Origin: Stella humosa | GTDB lineage: Bacteria > Pseudomonadota > Alphaproteobacteria > ATCC43930 > Allostellaceae | Length of the DNA stretch: 64,000 nucleotides | NCBI RefSeq assembly: GCF_006738645.1 | Contig: NZ_AP019700.1 | Span: 818,001-882,000, forward strand | Direction: 5' to 3' | In this document: positions 8,665 to 16,651 of the stretch, piece by piece | Position numbering within the stretch: the first letter of the stretch is position 1 | How the letters are laid out: every line of letters starts with the position of its first letter | The notes under the pieces: generated by a model | What the model saw: only the letters and a program-made list of their open reading frames with translations | Database searches by the model: none | Told to the model about the DNA's origin: nothing | Position numbers and translations under genes: made by a program

Positions 8665-9279
8665 ATGAAGATCCTCGTTTCCGCCGCCGCCCTGGCGATC
8701 GGCCTGGCCGCCTCTGGCGCATCCTTCGCCCAGACCGCGGCACCCGCCGGCGACGGCAAGCCGGCGCAGCGCCAGCTCGAACAGATCAAGCGGATGGACA
8801 GCGACGGCGACGGCAAGGTGTCGAAGGCAGAGTTCATGGCCTTCCAGCCGCGCGGCCGTGCCCCGGTCGCCGCCGACGCCAAGGTCACGCGCGAGGAATT
8901 CATGAAGCGCGGGCCGCATCGCGAGCATGCCGGCCGCCCGGCCCCGACGGCCGAGCAGAAGGCGCAGAAGGACCAGCGCCGGGCCGAGCTGTTCAAGACG
9001 CTCGACAAGGACAACAACGGCAGCATCAGCCGCGACGAGTTCATGGCCTTCCAGGGCGCCATGATGATGCGGGCCGCCGCCCACAACCGCTCGAACGAGC
9101 GCTTCGAGAGGCGCCGGGCCGAGATGTTCAAGCGGCTCGACGCCAACAACGACGGCGTCGTCGACCCGGCCGAGCGGACGGCAATGCGCGAAGCCGCCTT
9201 CACGCGGATGGACCGCAACGGCGACGGCTTCATCACCGCCGACGAGCTGCCGCGGCGCGGGCCGCGCGCGGTCCGCTGA
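8665..9279 (+). CDS. Exported EF-hand protein
   Basis: A 204-residue secreted protein. The signal peptide is MKILVSAAALAIGLAASGASFAQ, cleaved after the Ala-Gln region. Canonical EF-hand loops are DSDGDGKVSKAEF (about residue 45), DKDNNGSISRDEF (about 115), DANNDGVVDPAER (about 157) and DRNGDGFITADEL (about 180); one more segment (ADAKVTREEF) keeps only the exiting helix. It should bind several calcium ions in the periplasm. AAGGA precedes the ATG. It lies just before an ECF sigma / anti-sigma / metal-sensor operon and might be a periplasmic partner of that stress system, but nothing in the sequence proves co-regulation. Confidence 0.85.
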   Translation: MKILVSAAALAIGLAASGASFAQTAAPAGDGKPAQRQLEQIKRMDSDGDGKVSKAEFMAFQPRGRAPVAADAKVTREEFMKRGPHREHAGRPAPTAEQKAQKDQRRAELFKTLDKDNNGSISRDEFMAFQGAMMMRAAAHNRSNERFERRRAEMFKRLDANNDGVVDPAERTAMREAAFTRMDRNGDGFITADELPRRGPRAVR

Positions 9280-9315
9280 CCCCGGGCGATCGGGCAGGCA
9301 AGGGCAAGGGGCGAT

Positions 9316-9385
9316 GACCGCCCTGGCCGGGACTTTCCAGGCCGACCTGCTTTCGGGCGGGTCGGCAATCCCGGCCAGGGCGGTC
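9316..9385. repeat. Perfect 17-bp inverted repeat before the ECF sigma gene
   Basis: GACCGCCCTGGCCGGGA at 9316-9332 is exactly mirrored at 9369-9385 (TCCCGGCCAGGGCGGTC), with 36 bases between. The right arm ends 12 bases before the proposed sigma-factor start at 9398. It could form a long stem in the mRNA leader or be a two-site operator. There is no T-tract, so a simple terminator is unlikely. Its position argues against the earlier possible ATG at 9314. Confidence 0.6.
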
Positions 9386-9397
9386 TATGCTCGGGCG

Positions 9398-9997
9398 ATG
9401 GCCGATGCGGGTGAGTCCGACGAGGAGCTGATGGCGCGGACCGGGAAGGGCGACCGCCTTGCCTACGCCCGCCTGCTCGAACGGCATCTGGCCCGCGTCC
9501 ACGCCGTCGCCCGCCGCTTCCTGGCCGATGCCGCGGAGGCCGAGGACGTGGCCCAGGAGGTGTTCCTGCGCGTCTGGACCCAGGCGCCGCGCTGGCAGCC
9601 CGAGGGCGCCAAGCTCACCACCTGGCTCTATCGCATCGCCATGAATCTCTGCATCGACCGCAAGCGCAAGGTGACGGCGCTGCCGCTGGAGGCCGCCGGC
9701 GAGCCCGAGGACGGGCGGCCCAGCGCCTTCGCGCTGCGTCAGCGCGACGAGGTCCAGGGCCATCTGGCCGCCGCCCTGGCAACCCTGCCGGAGAACCAGC
9801 GGGCGGCCATCGTGCTGAGCTATTTCGAGGGGCTGGGCAATGTCGAGACCGCATCGGTGCTGAACACGACCGTGGGGGCGGTCGAATCGCTGCTGGTGCG
9901 CGCCCGCCGGTCGCTGAAGGACCGGCTGGGTCCCATCCTGGCCGGGCCCGACGCGGGTGGCCCCATCGTCGACGGCCCGTCGGAGGAAGGCATATGA
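9398..9997 (+). CDS. ECF-type RNA polymerase sigma factor
   Basis: A 199-residue sigma-70 family protein with only regions 2 and 4, hence an ECF sigma. Region 2 covers about residues 10-85 (DAAEAEDVAQEVFLRVW, TWLYRIAMNLCIDRKRK) and region 4 about 130-180 (LPENQRAAIVLSYFEGLG, then the recognition helix VGAVESLLVRARRSLKDRL). I use ATG 9398; the upstream ATG at 9314 would add residues unlike any sigma factor and would put the inverted repeat inside the gene. The stop overlaps the anti-sigma start by four bases (ATGA), so the two are translationally coupled. It likely redirects RNA polymerase to an envelope or metal stress regulon. Confidence 0.88.
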   Translation: MADAGESDEELMARTGKGDRLAYARLLERHLARVHAVARRFLADAAEAEDVAQEVFLRVWTQAPRWQPEGAKLTTWLYRIAMNLCIDRKRKVTALPLEAAGEPEDGRPSAFALRQRDEVQGHLAAALATLPENQRAAIVLSYFEGLGNVETASVLNTTVGAVESLLVRARRSLKDRLGPILAGPDAGGPIVDGPSEEGI

Positions 9998-10362
9998 CCG
10001 AGGAATCCCGCATCACGCCGGTTCCGGCCGGGCAGGGCGCGGCGGACGAGGCCCGGCTCGACCGGGCGCTGGACCGACTGCTCGCCGGCGCCCCGGCGCC
10101 GGAGCTGCCGGGCGATCTTGCCCAGCGCATCCTAGTTGCCACCCACCGCATCCCGCAAATCCCGGCCGACGCGCCGCGAAGCCGACCCAGCTTGCGTCGG
10201 CCGGTCTGGTTCGGGCGGCCGCGTGCGATCGCGGCGGCCTTCGCCCTGGTGGCGGCCGTCGGCTTCGCCGCCGGCTGGGCGGAGCCGATGCTGATCGGCG
10301 ATGCCCAGGCGATCGACGTGTCGCCCTTCGTCTACGGCATTGACCCGGAGATCGACCTGTGA
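9994..10362 (+). CDS. Probable single-pass anti-sigma factor
   Basis: A 122-residue protein with an N-terminal cytoplasmic stretch of about 75 residues (ARLDRALDRLLAGAPAPELP, DLAQRILVATHRI), one transmembrane helix (AIAAAFALVAAVGFAAGW, about residues 77-95) and a short periplasmic tail. It lacks the His-Cys-Cys zinc motif of ZAS anti-sigmas, so the call rests on topology and on its place directly after an ECF sigma gene, overlapping it by four bases. It also overlaps the next gene by four bases (GTGA). The likely job is to hold the sigma factor at the membrane until the periplasmic sensor protein signals. Confidence 0.65.
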   Translation: MTEESRITPVPAGQGAADEARLDRALDRLLAGAPAPELPGDLAQRILVATHRIPQIPADAPRSRPSLRRPVWFGRPRAIAAAFALVAAVGFAAGWAEPMLIGDAQAIDVSPFVYGIDPEIDL

Positions 10363-10934
10363 GCCACACGACCGGGCCGGACCTGACCGTCAACCCGCCG
10401 CCGGCTGCGGCCCGCGCCGGCTGGCGCCGTTGGCTGCTGCCGGCAGCACTGCTGCTGTCGCTCGCCTTCAACGTGTTCCTGGGCAGCGCCCTGGTCGGGC
10501 GGTTCGCCCATGACCAGACGCGCGGCGATCCCACCATGTTGACCGGGTTTCGCAGTTTCGCCGAGGGCCTGCCGGCCAATGCGCGGGAAACCGTGCGCGA
10601 CAGTTTCCGCGCCCGGCGGGGAGAGATCAGCCGGGAGCGGCGCGAATTGCGCGAGGCCCGCCAGCGCGTGACGCAGGCGCTGGCGGCCGAGCCGTTCGAC
10701 GCCGGTGCCGCGCGCCGTGCGTTCGACAGCCTGCGCCATGCCAATGACGGCATGGCCCGCGTCACCCAGGAGGCCGTGGTCGAAGCCGCGGGCAAGCTGC
10801 CGGTCGAACTGCGGCGGGAAATGCAGGAGCGTCGGCCCCGTGCGCCGCGGGAACGGCCTCCCGGCGACCGCCTGCCCGTGACAGGCCCGGGTGGGCCGCC
10901 CCATGACGGCCCGCCGCCCGGACCGCGCCCCTGA
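10359..10934 (+). CDS. Periplasmic heavy-metal sensor-like protein (CnrX/CpxP type)
   Basis: A 191-residue protein anchored by one helix (LLPAALLLSLAFNVFLGSALVG, about residues 27-48) with a helical periplasmic domain of the Metal_resist type: AFRARRG-like arginine-rich helices, LREARQRVTQALAAEPFDAG, ARRAFDSLRHANDGMARVTQ. The tail is unusually rich in proline, arginine and glycine. GTG 10359 overlaps the anti-sigma stop by four bases. In the CnrYXH system a protein of this type senses metal and controls release of the sigma factor by the anti-sigma; the three-gene order here (sigma, anti-sigma, sensor) fits that model. The inducing metal is not predictable. Confidence 0.7.
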   Translation: MSHTTGPDLTVNPPPAAARAGWRRWLLPAALLLSLAFNVFLGSALVGRFAHDQTRGDPTMLTGFRSFAEGLPANARETVRDSFRARRGEISRERRELREARQRVTQALAAEPFDAGAARRAFDSLRHANDGMARVTQEAVVEAAGKLPVELRREMQERRPRAPRERPPGDRLPVTGPGGPPHDGPPPGPRP

Positions 10935-11026
10935 TCGCGAGCGCCCGGGTGCCCCGGTTGCGCGGATCGGGGGCGCGCCTGTAGGGTCCGGCGCCTAAGC
11001 CGTGCCACCCCAATCCGGGAGCCCCC

Positions 11027-11899
11027 ATGCCCCTGTTCGGCGCCAAGACGCCGCTCGACCTGCTGCGCGACTACAAACGGCGCCTGGTGACCGAGGTCTC
11101 GCCCGACGACCAGATGGTCCTGCGCTTCGATGCCGGGACGATGGCCCGGATCGGCGAGAAGAGCTGGCAGGACCAGTATTTCCGCGTCGGCGAGGCCGCC
11201 CTGCGCACCATCGTGCGCGCCATGGTGCTGGCCGAGAAGACGACGATCGGCTCGATCCTCGACCTGCCCTGCGGCCATGGACGGGTGCTGCGGATGCTGC
11301 GCGCGGCCTTCCCGGCGGCCCGCATCGCCGCCTGCGACCTCGACCGCGGCGGGGTGGAGTTCTGCGCCCGCACCTTCGGCGCGGTGCCGGTGCATTCGGC
11401 GGTCGACCCGGCGGCGATCCCGCTCACCGATACGTTCGAGCTGATCTGGTGCGGCTCGCTGCTGACCCATCTCGATGCCGCGCGCTACGCCGCCTTCGTC
11501 GACTGGTTCATCGACCGGTTGGCGCCCGATGGGCTGCTGGTCTTCACCAACCACGGTCGCTGGTCGCTCGACTACCACCGCACCCACCCCTACATCGACG
11601 AGGAGCGCTTCCAGGCGATCGCGGCCGAGGTGGCGGCGGTGGGCTTCGGCTATCGCGACTACCCGGCCGAGCCGGAATACGGCATCTCCATCGCGCTGCC
11701 CTCCTGGGTCGTCCACCTGGTGGAGCGGCGGCGCGACGCGACGCTGCTGGCTTATCACGAGCGCGGCTGGGGCCATCACCAGGACGTCGTCGTGGTGTGG
11801 AAGAAGCCGATCGACGTGCCGCCGGGGCTGGAGCGGCCGCGCCCCGCCATCTATCGCGGCCACCACGACAAGTTCGCCCCGGGTGCCGCCGGCCAATGA
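11027..11899 (+). CDS. Class I SAM-dependent methyltransferase
   Basis: A 290-residue cytoplasmic protein. SAM motif I is ILDLPCGHGRVLRMLRAAF near residue 80, followed by IAACDLDRGGVEFCA (acidic strand 2) and motif III-like LIWCGSLLTHLD. The N-terminal ~60 residues (LLRDYKRRLVTEVSPDDQM) and C-terminal region (YHERGWGHHQDVVVVWKKP) are outside the core and resemble methyltransferases found near glycosyltransferases. The substrate is unknown. It stands alone on the + strand, converging on the ComB-family gene. Confidence 0.78.
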   Translation: MPLFGAKTPLDLLRDYKRRLVTEVSPDDQMVLRFDAGTMARIGEKSWQDQYFRVGEAALRTIVRAMVLAEKTTIGSILDLPCGHGRVLRMLRAAFPAARIAACDLDRGGVEFCARTFGAVPVHSAVDPAAIPLTDTFELIWCGSLLTHLDAARYAAFVDWFIDRLAPDGLLVFTNHGRWSLDYHRTHPYIDEERFQAIAAEVAAVGFGYRDYPAEPEYGISIALPSWVVHLVERRRDATLLAYHERGWGHHQDVVVVWKKPIDVPPGLERPRPAIYRGHHDKFAPGAAGQ

Positions 11900-11908
11900 C
11901 CATCGGCT

Positions 11909-12586
11909 TCAGCCGGGCGGGCGTTCGGCCGTGGCGATGTAGCGGCCGTCCTCGATCGCGACCCTGATCGCGAAGGGCACACTGTCCAGGCGGAGGCAGC
12001 AGTCGATGTCCTCCGCGCTGAGCGTGACCGTGTCGGCGCGTAGCGCCATCGTCGCCACCAGGGTGGCCAGGGCGGTCGGGTCGGGCCGGCGGCCGGCCAG
12101 GCGGCTGCGCAGGTAGAGGGCGCAGATCTCGTCCTCGTCGGCGCGGGATTCGCTGGTCTCGCCCATCGCCACCAGCGTCACCGGCCCCGGCCCGGCGGCC
12201 TGGATCGCCCGCACCGTCGCCTCGGCCGACACGAAGGAGCCAGCATAGATGCGCTGGGCACCCTTCGCCAGCAGCACGCCGCGGGTGCCGTTGGAGGTGG
12301 TCTGGATCAGTGTCTCGCCGTCGAAGCGCTTGTCCGCAATCTCGGCCGGCGAGTTGCCGAAGTCGAACCCGTCCGGCCGGATGCCGTGGCGCTCGCCCAG
12401 GCAGCGGCTGCCCAGCCCTTGCGCCCGGAGCGCCAGCGCCTCGTCCAGGTCGGCCACCATGACGATGCGGCGCGCGCCGTTGGCGAGTGCCACCGCGGCC
12501 GTCGTGAAGGCGCGGAAGACGTCGATGACGACGACGGTGCCCGACGCGCCGCGGGCGGCGTCGGCGAACGAACCGATGGTGACCAA
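11909..12586 (-). CDS. ComB-family (2-phosphosulfolactate phosphatase-like) protein
   Basis: A 225-residue protein with ComB family sequence: VVVIDVFRAFTTAAVALANGA at the N-terminus, then LGERHGIRPDGFDFGNSP, the conserved TLIQTTSNGTRGVLLA block and MGETSESRADEDEICA. ComB is a magnesium-dependent acid phosphatase that makes sulfolactate in coenzyme M biosynthesis; bacterial homologues without other coenzyme M genes have no firm function. I chose TTG 12586 (LVTIGSFADA follows, GGAG ten bases upstream); the frame is open much further but the extra sequence is antisense to the neighbouring ABM gene. No other coenzyme M genes are visible. Confidence 0.78.
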   Translation of the reverse strand: MVTIGSFADAARGASGTVVVIDVFRAFTTAAVALANGARRIVMVADLDEALALRAQGLGSRCLGERHGIRPDGFDFGNSPAEIADKRFDGETLIQTTSNGTRGVLLAKGAQRIYAGSFVSAEATVRAIQAAGPGPVTLVAMGETSESRADEDEICALYLRSRLAGRRPDPTALATLVATMALRADTVTLSAEDIDCCLRLDSVPFAIRVAIEDGRYIATAERPPG

Positions 12587-12670
12587 GGGGCGGGCTCCTG
12601 CTGCCTGGACTCGGGTGGGCGGCGCAGGATAAGCCGATCCGGCGATCCGATCCGCCAGGGAGTGCGCCCC

Positions 12671-13354
12671 ATGTTCGCCGTGCTTTTCGAGGCCCAGCCC
12701 GGGCCGGACCAGTGGGATGCCTATCTGGGCCACGCCCGCATGCTGCGGCCGGAACTGGAGCAGGTCGACGGCTTCGTCGACAATGTCCGCTATCGCAGCC
12801 TGACGCGGCCGGGCTGGCTCCTGTCGCTGTCGTCCTGGCGCGACGAGAAGGCGCTGGTGCGCTGGCGCACCCAGGCGATGCACCATGGCGTGCAGGAGGA
12901 CGGGCGCCGGCAGATCCTGCGCGACTATCACCTGCGCGTCGGCCAACTGACGCAGGACACCCGCCTGCCCGCCGGCCAGGCCCTGCCCGAGCAGCGCCTC
13001 GACGAGACGGAAACCGGGGATGCCACGACGATCGTCCTGGTCGACGCCAGTCGCCCGCCGGAATGGGTGGAGGCCAGCGATGCCGGGGCGGTCGCCGGCT
13101 GGCTGGGCCTGCCGCCGGGGGCTGACGACCTCATCGCCTGGGATGTCTTCCATGCCGTGCTGACGCCGGGCGACGTCATCCTGCTGCTGTCCTGGCGCGA
13201 CCGCGCGGCGGCCGAGGCGTTCGCGGCCGGGCTGGCGCTGCCAGACGGTGCCCGGCTGCGGCGCGTGCGCGTGGTCCGCGACTACGGCATGTTCGACCGG
13301 CGGGAGGCCCCGCAATACTATCCCGACGCGGCCGGCCGGCCAACGGTGCGGTAG
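12671..13354 (+). CDS. Antibiotic biosynthesis monooxygenase (ABM) domain protein, two domains
   Basis: A 227-residue protein made of two ferredoxin-like ABM halves. The first (about 1-100) has MFAVLFEAQPGPDQWDAYLG, DGFVDNVRYRSLTRPGWLLSLSSWRDEKALVRWRT and HHGVQEDGR. The second (about 115-215) is more diverged, with VILLLSWRDRAAAEAFAAG and RRVRVVRDYGMFDRREAPQY. The SWRDE..W..W pattern is typical of small cofactor-free ABM proteins, many acting as monooxygenases or haem-degrading enzymes. Start ATG 12671. It is divergent from the ComB-family gene and convergent with a glycosyltransferase. The exact reaction is unknown. Confidence 0.72.
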   Translation: MFAVLFEAQPGPDQWDAYLGHARMLRPELEQVDGFVDNVRYRSLTRPGWLLSLSSWRDEKALVRWRTQAMHHGVQEDGRRQILRDYHLRVGQLTQDTRLPAGQALPEQRLDETETGDATTIVLVDASRPPEWVEASDAGAVAGWLGLPPGADDLIAWDVFHAVLTPGDVILLLSWRDRAAAEAFAAGLALPDGARLRRVRVVRDYGMFDRREAPQYYPDAAGRPTVR

Positions 13355-14488
13355 CTACGCGGCCGGGGCCAGGCGGCGATAGAGCGCCAGGGTCTCGCGC
13401 ACCACGACCTCCTCGCTGAAGGCGGTCTCGACCATGCGGCGGGCGGCGGCCCCCATGCGGCGGCGAGCCTCGGGGTCGCGGGCGAAGCGGACCAGCGCCT
13501 CGGTCAGGGCCGCCACGTCCTGGTAGGCGACGCGCAGGCCGGTCTCGCCCGGCAGCACCACCTCGCGATTGCCGGCGACATCGGTCGCCAGCAGCGGCCG
13601 GCGGCAGGCCGCGGCCTCCAGCAGTGCCTTGGGCAGGCCCTCCCCCGAGGAGGGCAGGGCGGCGACGTGGGCGGCCGCCCAGAGCGGGCGCACGTCGGTC
13701 TGGAAGCCCCACCAGTCCACCAGCCCCTCGGCGGCCCAGCCCTGCAGCTCGGCTTCGGAGATGGCGGTGGGGTTGCCGGTGTCCGGCGCGCCGGCCAGGA
13801 TCACCTTCACCGGCGTGCCGGCAGCCGTCGCCCGCCGGGCTGCCTCCACCAGGTCGCCGATGCCCTTCTCGTGGATCATGCGCGCGGCCATGCCGACCGC
13901 GAACGGCCCGTCCGGCTCCGGCAGCGGGGCGAAATGGTCGAGGTCGACGCCGGCGCCGCGGATGATCGAGACGCGGCCGTGGCGCAGGGCACCGGCCTTC
14001 TCCATCGTTGCCCGGTCGTCGTCGTTCTGCAAATGGACATGGACGTTGGGCCGGTTCAGCGCCCAGCGCAGCAGCAGCCCGACCGGCGGCCGCAGCACCT
14101 TCGCCGACAGGCGCTGCGAGCCATAGACAAAGCCCAGCCCGTCGAGCGCGTTGATCACCGCCGGCACGCCCGCGCGGGCCGCGGCCCAGGTGCCGTAGAC
14201 CACGGGCTTGATCGCCACCTGGTGGACGATGGCGGGCTTCTCGCGGCGATAGATATCGACCAGGTCGCCAATGGCGGCCATCTCGGCCAGCGGGTTCACG
14301 TTGGTGCGGCGCAGCTTGATCGGCACCAGCTCGAAGCCCTCGCCGCGGATGCGGTCGCCATGGGCATCCTCGCGCGTCGCCACCACCACGCGGAAGCCGG
14401 CGTCGCGCGCCGCGCGCGCGATCGGCGTGCGGTGCGACCAGAAGAACCAGTCCTCGGTCACCAGATAGAGGAGGGTCGGCCGGCTCAT
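13355..14488 (-). CDS. Glycosyltransferase family 4 (GT-B fold)
   Basis: A 377-residue GT4-type glycosyltransferase. The acceptor half begins LLYLVTEDWFFWSHRTPIA and includes IVHQVAIKPVVYGTWAA and INALDGLGFVYGS; the donor half has VGMAARMIHEKGIGDLVEAA and the retaining-GT E-x7-E motif in LPSSGEGLPKALLEAAACR, then PLLATDVAGNREVV. VNALxGLGF is typical of enzymes acting on undecaprenyl-linked sugars at the inner face of the membrane. ATG 14488 overlaps the stop of the upstream glycosyltransferase by four bases. It is the last of three leftward glycosyltransferase genes, probably for O-antigen or another surface glycan. The sugar is not predictable. Confidence 0.86.
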   Translation of the reverse strand: MSRPTLLYLVTEDWFFWSHRTPIARAARDAGFRVVVATREDAHGDRIRGEGFELVPIKLRRTNVNPLAEMAAIGDLVDIYRREKPAIVHQVAIKPVVYGTWAAARAGVPAVINALDGLGFVYGSQRLSAKVLRPPVGLLLRWALNRPNVHVHLQNDDDRATMEKAGALRHGRVSIIRGAGVDLDHFAPLPEPDGPFAVGMAARMIHEKGIGDLVEAARRATAAGTPVKVILAGAPDTGNPTAISEAELQGWAAEGLVDWWGFQTDVRPLWAAAHVAALPSSGEGLPKALLEAAACRRPLLATDVAGNREVVLPGETGLRVAYQDVAALTEALVRFARDPEARRRMGAAARRMVETAFSEEVVVRETLALYRRLAPAA

Positions 14489-15549
14489 CGTCTCTCCTTC
14501 GCCTCCCGCAGGATGCGCACCGTCGCGGGCGCCCAGGCCGCCAGGGAGTAGTGGTCGACGGCGCGCGCGCGGGCGGCCGTCCCCATCCGGGCCCGGCCGT
14601 CCGGGTCGCGCGCCAGTGCCAGCAGGGCTGTCGCCCATTCCTCCGGCGGCCCCGCCAGCAGGCCGGCGCCCTCGGCCAGGATCCCGGCATTGACGCCGAC
14701 CGGCGAGGCGACCGAGGGGCGCCCGGCCGCCATGTACTGGATCAGCTTGTAGCCGCACTTGCCGCGCTCGAACGGCGTATCGGGCAGCGGCATCAGGCCG
14801 ACATCCATCGCGGCCAGGTCGGCCGCCTCGCGCGCGCCGTCCCACGCCCGGACCTCGCCCGGCAGGCCCTCCAGGGCATCCGGTCCGGCGCCCACCAGCA
14901 GCATGCGCCCGCCCGCCTCCGCACAGACGCGGGCCAGCGCGGGCCGGATCGGGTCGAGGTAGCGGGCATTCGCCGGGGTGCCGATCCAGCCGATGGTGAA
15001 GGGCCGGCCGGCCGGCGCTGGGGTGGTCCCGAGCGCGTCGGTGTCGACCACCGTCGGCACGATCTCGACCCGGCTGGCGCCGGCCCGGCGGGCATGGTCG
15101 GCGATGTAGCGGTTGCCGGCGACGACGGTCGTGGCCGCCGCCATCACCCGGTCGATCTTGCGACCCAGCAGACGGCGGACCAGCGGCCGCGGGTGCCGGT
15201 CGTAGCGGTGGAACCAGGCATCGTCATAGTCGACCACCATCGGCACGCGGCACCGGGCGAGCCAGCCCTCGGCCAGGGCCGGCAGCCAGGGCAGGAGTTC
15301 CTTCTCGATCCACAGCACGTCCCAGTCGCGGGCGGCGAGCAGCCGGCGGATGCGGGCGGCATAGGCGGCCAGGATGGCGCCCGGTCGCGGCCGGACGCCC
15401 GCATGCATGCCGCGGACATAGGCGTCGTCCAGCAGCGCATCGACGGTGACGGATATGCCGGCCTCGGCCAGGGCCGGAAGGAACAGCAGATGCCGCTGGC
15501 GGCTAGTGGCGCCCAGCCGGCCGTATCGGGTGAGCAGCAATACCCGCAT
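14485..15549 (-). CDS. Glycosyltransferase family 4 (GT-B fold)
   Basis: A 354-residue glycosyltransferase from ATG 15549 (MRVLLLTRYGRLGATSRQR). The N-terminal domain contains WIEKELLPWLPALAE and VVDYDDAWFHRYD; the C-terminal domain has FTIGWIGTPANARYLDP, MPLPDTPFERGKCGYKLIQY and ASPVGVNAGIL, the donor-binding region of GT4 enzymes. GKCGYKLIQYMAAG is characteristic of one GT4 subgroup seen in polysaccharide clusters. The frame is open to 15597, but the proline-rich extension looks spurious; even from 15549 the gene overlaps the upstream GT2 gene by 47 bases. It sits between a GT2 and a GT4 gene in one leftward unit. Confidence 0.84.
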   Translation of the reverse strand: MRVLLLTRYGRLGATSRQRHLLFLPALAEAGISVTVDALLDDAYVRGMHAGVRPRPGAILAAYAARIRRLLAARDWDVLWIEKELLPWLPALAEGWLARCRVPMVVDYDDAWFHRYDRHPRPLVRRLLGRKIDRVMAAATTVVAGNRYIADHARRAGASRVEIVPTVVDTDALGTTPAPAGRPFTIGWIGTPANARYLDPIRPALARVCAEAGGRMLLVGAGPDALEGLPGEVRAWDGAREAADLAAMDVGLMPLPDTPFERGKCGYKLIQYMAAGRPSVASPVGVNAGILAEGAGLLAGPPEEWATALLALARDPDGRARMGTAARARAVDHYSLAAWAPATVRILREAKERR

Positions 15550-16510
15550 CGCGGAGGCCGGTGGAGGGGGTGTTGAGGATTCGCGGCAGGTCGGCATAGA
15601 GCAGCCGATAGGCCTTTATCGTGTCCACGACCACAGATGGTCGGCCGCTCGCGACGGCCAGCGCCAGGCGCGACAGCGGCTCGGCCAGGATGGTGACGGC
15701 GGTGAGGGCGGCCGCCCGGCCCCAGCCGAAATGCTTGCGGGCATAGATGATGCGGCTGCGCAGGCAGTAGAAGATGCGCTCGGGCTTCACCTGCTCGGAC
15801 GTGCCGCCACCCTTGTGGAAGGCGGTGACCTCGGCCAGGAAGTGGCAGGGCCGGCCGCTCGCCTGGGCGCGCCAGGCGAAGTCGACATCCTCGAAATAGA
15901 GGAAGAACCGCTCGTCGAAGCCGCCTAGCTGCTCGAACAGCGGCCGCGGCATCAGGAAGAAGGCGCCCATCACCTGGTCGACCGGACGGCTGTCGCGGTG
16001 GTCCCACTCCTGCATCAGGTGGCCGTGGCACAGCTTCGGCAGCACACGGTCGAGGCCCGTGATCTTGTGGACGAAGTGCCGCACCCGGGGAAAGCGCGCG
16101 CAGCTCCGGTGGGTGGCGCCGTCGGCATCGACCAGGCGGACGCCGAGGATGCCGATTTCCGGATGGACGGCCATGTGCGCGACCGACCGCGCCAGCGTCT
16201 CGGGCTCGAGCCGGGTATCGGGGTTCAGCAGCAGCAGGTAGTCGCCGTCGCCCATGGCGGTCGCGCGGTTGCAGGCCGCCCCGAAGCCGAGGTTGGCGCC
16301 GTTGCGCAGCACCGCCAGCGGCAGCCCCAGGTCGTCCAGCCCGTCCGCCGACCCATCGACCGACCCGTTGTCCGAGACGATGACCCGGCCGAGCCGGAAT
16401 CCCTCGCCCGTCGAGTTCGCGATCGTCTCCAGGCAGGCACGCAGTTGCGGCCCGGCATTCCAGTTGACGACGACGATATCGAGGGTGGGAACGACGCGGT
16501 CGCTATCCAT
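15503..16510 (-). CDS. Glycosyltransferase family 2, rhamnosyltransferase-like (WbbL type)
   Basis: A 335-residue GT-A enzyme. It starts MDSDRVVPTLDIVVVNWN and has the GT2 nucleotide-sugar motifs VIVSDNGSVDGS, NLGFGAACNRA and LLLLNPDTRL (the DxD equivalent), plus GAFFLMPRPLFEQLGGFDE and FLYFEDVDFAWRAQ, which mark the WbbL-like branch. Such enzymes often add rhamnose or similar sugars to lipid-linked glycans at the cytoplasmic face. The last ~90 residues carry amphipathic helices that may associate with the membrane. It is the first gene of a leftward three-glycosyltransferase unit and is divergent from putA, with 141 bases between. Confidence 0.86.
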   Translation of the reverse strand: MDSDRVVPTLDIVVVNWNAGPQLRACLETIANSTGEGFRLGRVIVSDNGSVDGSADGLDDLGLPLAVLRNGANLGFGAACNRATAMGDGDYLLLLNPDTRLEPETLARSVAHMAVHPEIGILGVRLVDADGATHRSCARFPRVRHFVHKITGLDRVLPKLCHGHLMQEWDHRDSRPVDQVMGAFFLMPRPLFEQLGGFDERFFLYFEDVDFAWRAQASGRPCHFLAEVTAFHKGGGTSEQVKPERIFYCLRSRIIYARKHFGWGRAAALTAVTILAEPLSRLALAVASGRPSVVVDTIKAYRLLYADLPRILNTPSTGLRDAGIAAHPIRPAGRH

Positions 16511-16651
16511 ATCCTGTTTAATTAGCCCCGCGACCGGCACTGTGCAACGGCAGGGTCGGACGCCGTTCCCGCGCTTGACCCTGCGCTTGACGATCGCCGG
16601 CCGCGGCGGGATCGTCCGCCACGACCGGCCGCCGCCCCAGGAGATCGCCCG

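Noticed and set aside
9314-9397. Upstream ATG at 9314 as start of the ECF sigma factor
   Set aside because: It would add residues with no sigma similarity and place the 17-bp inverted repeat inside the gene; ATG 9398 begins the conserved sequence.
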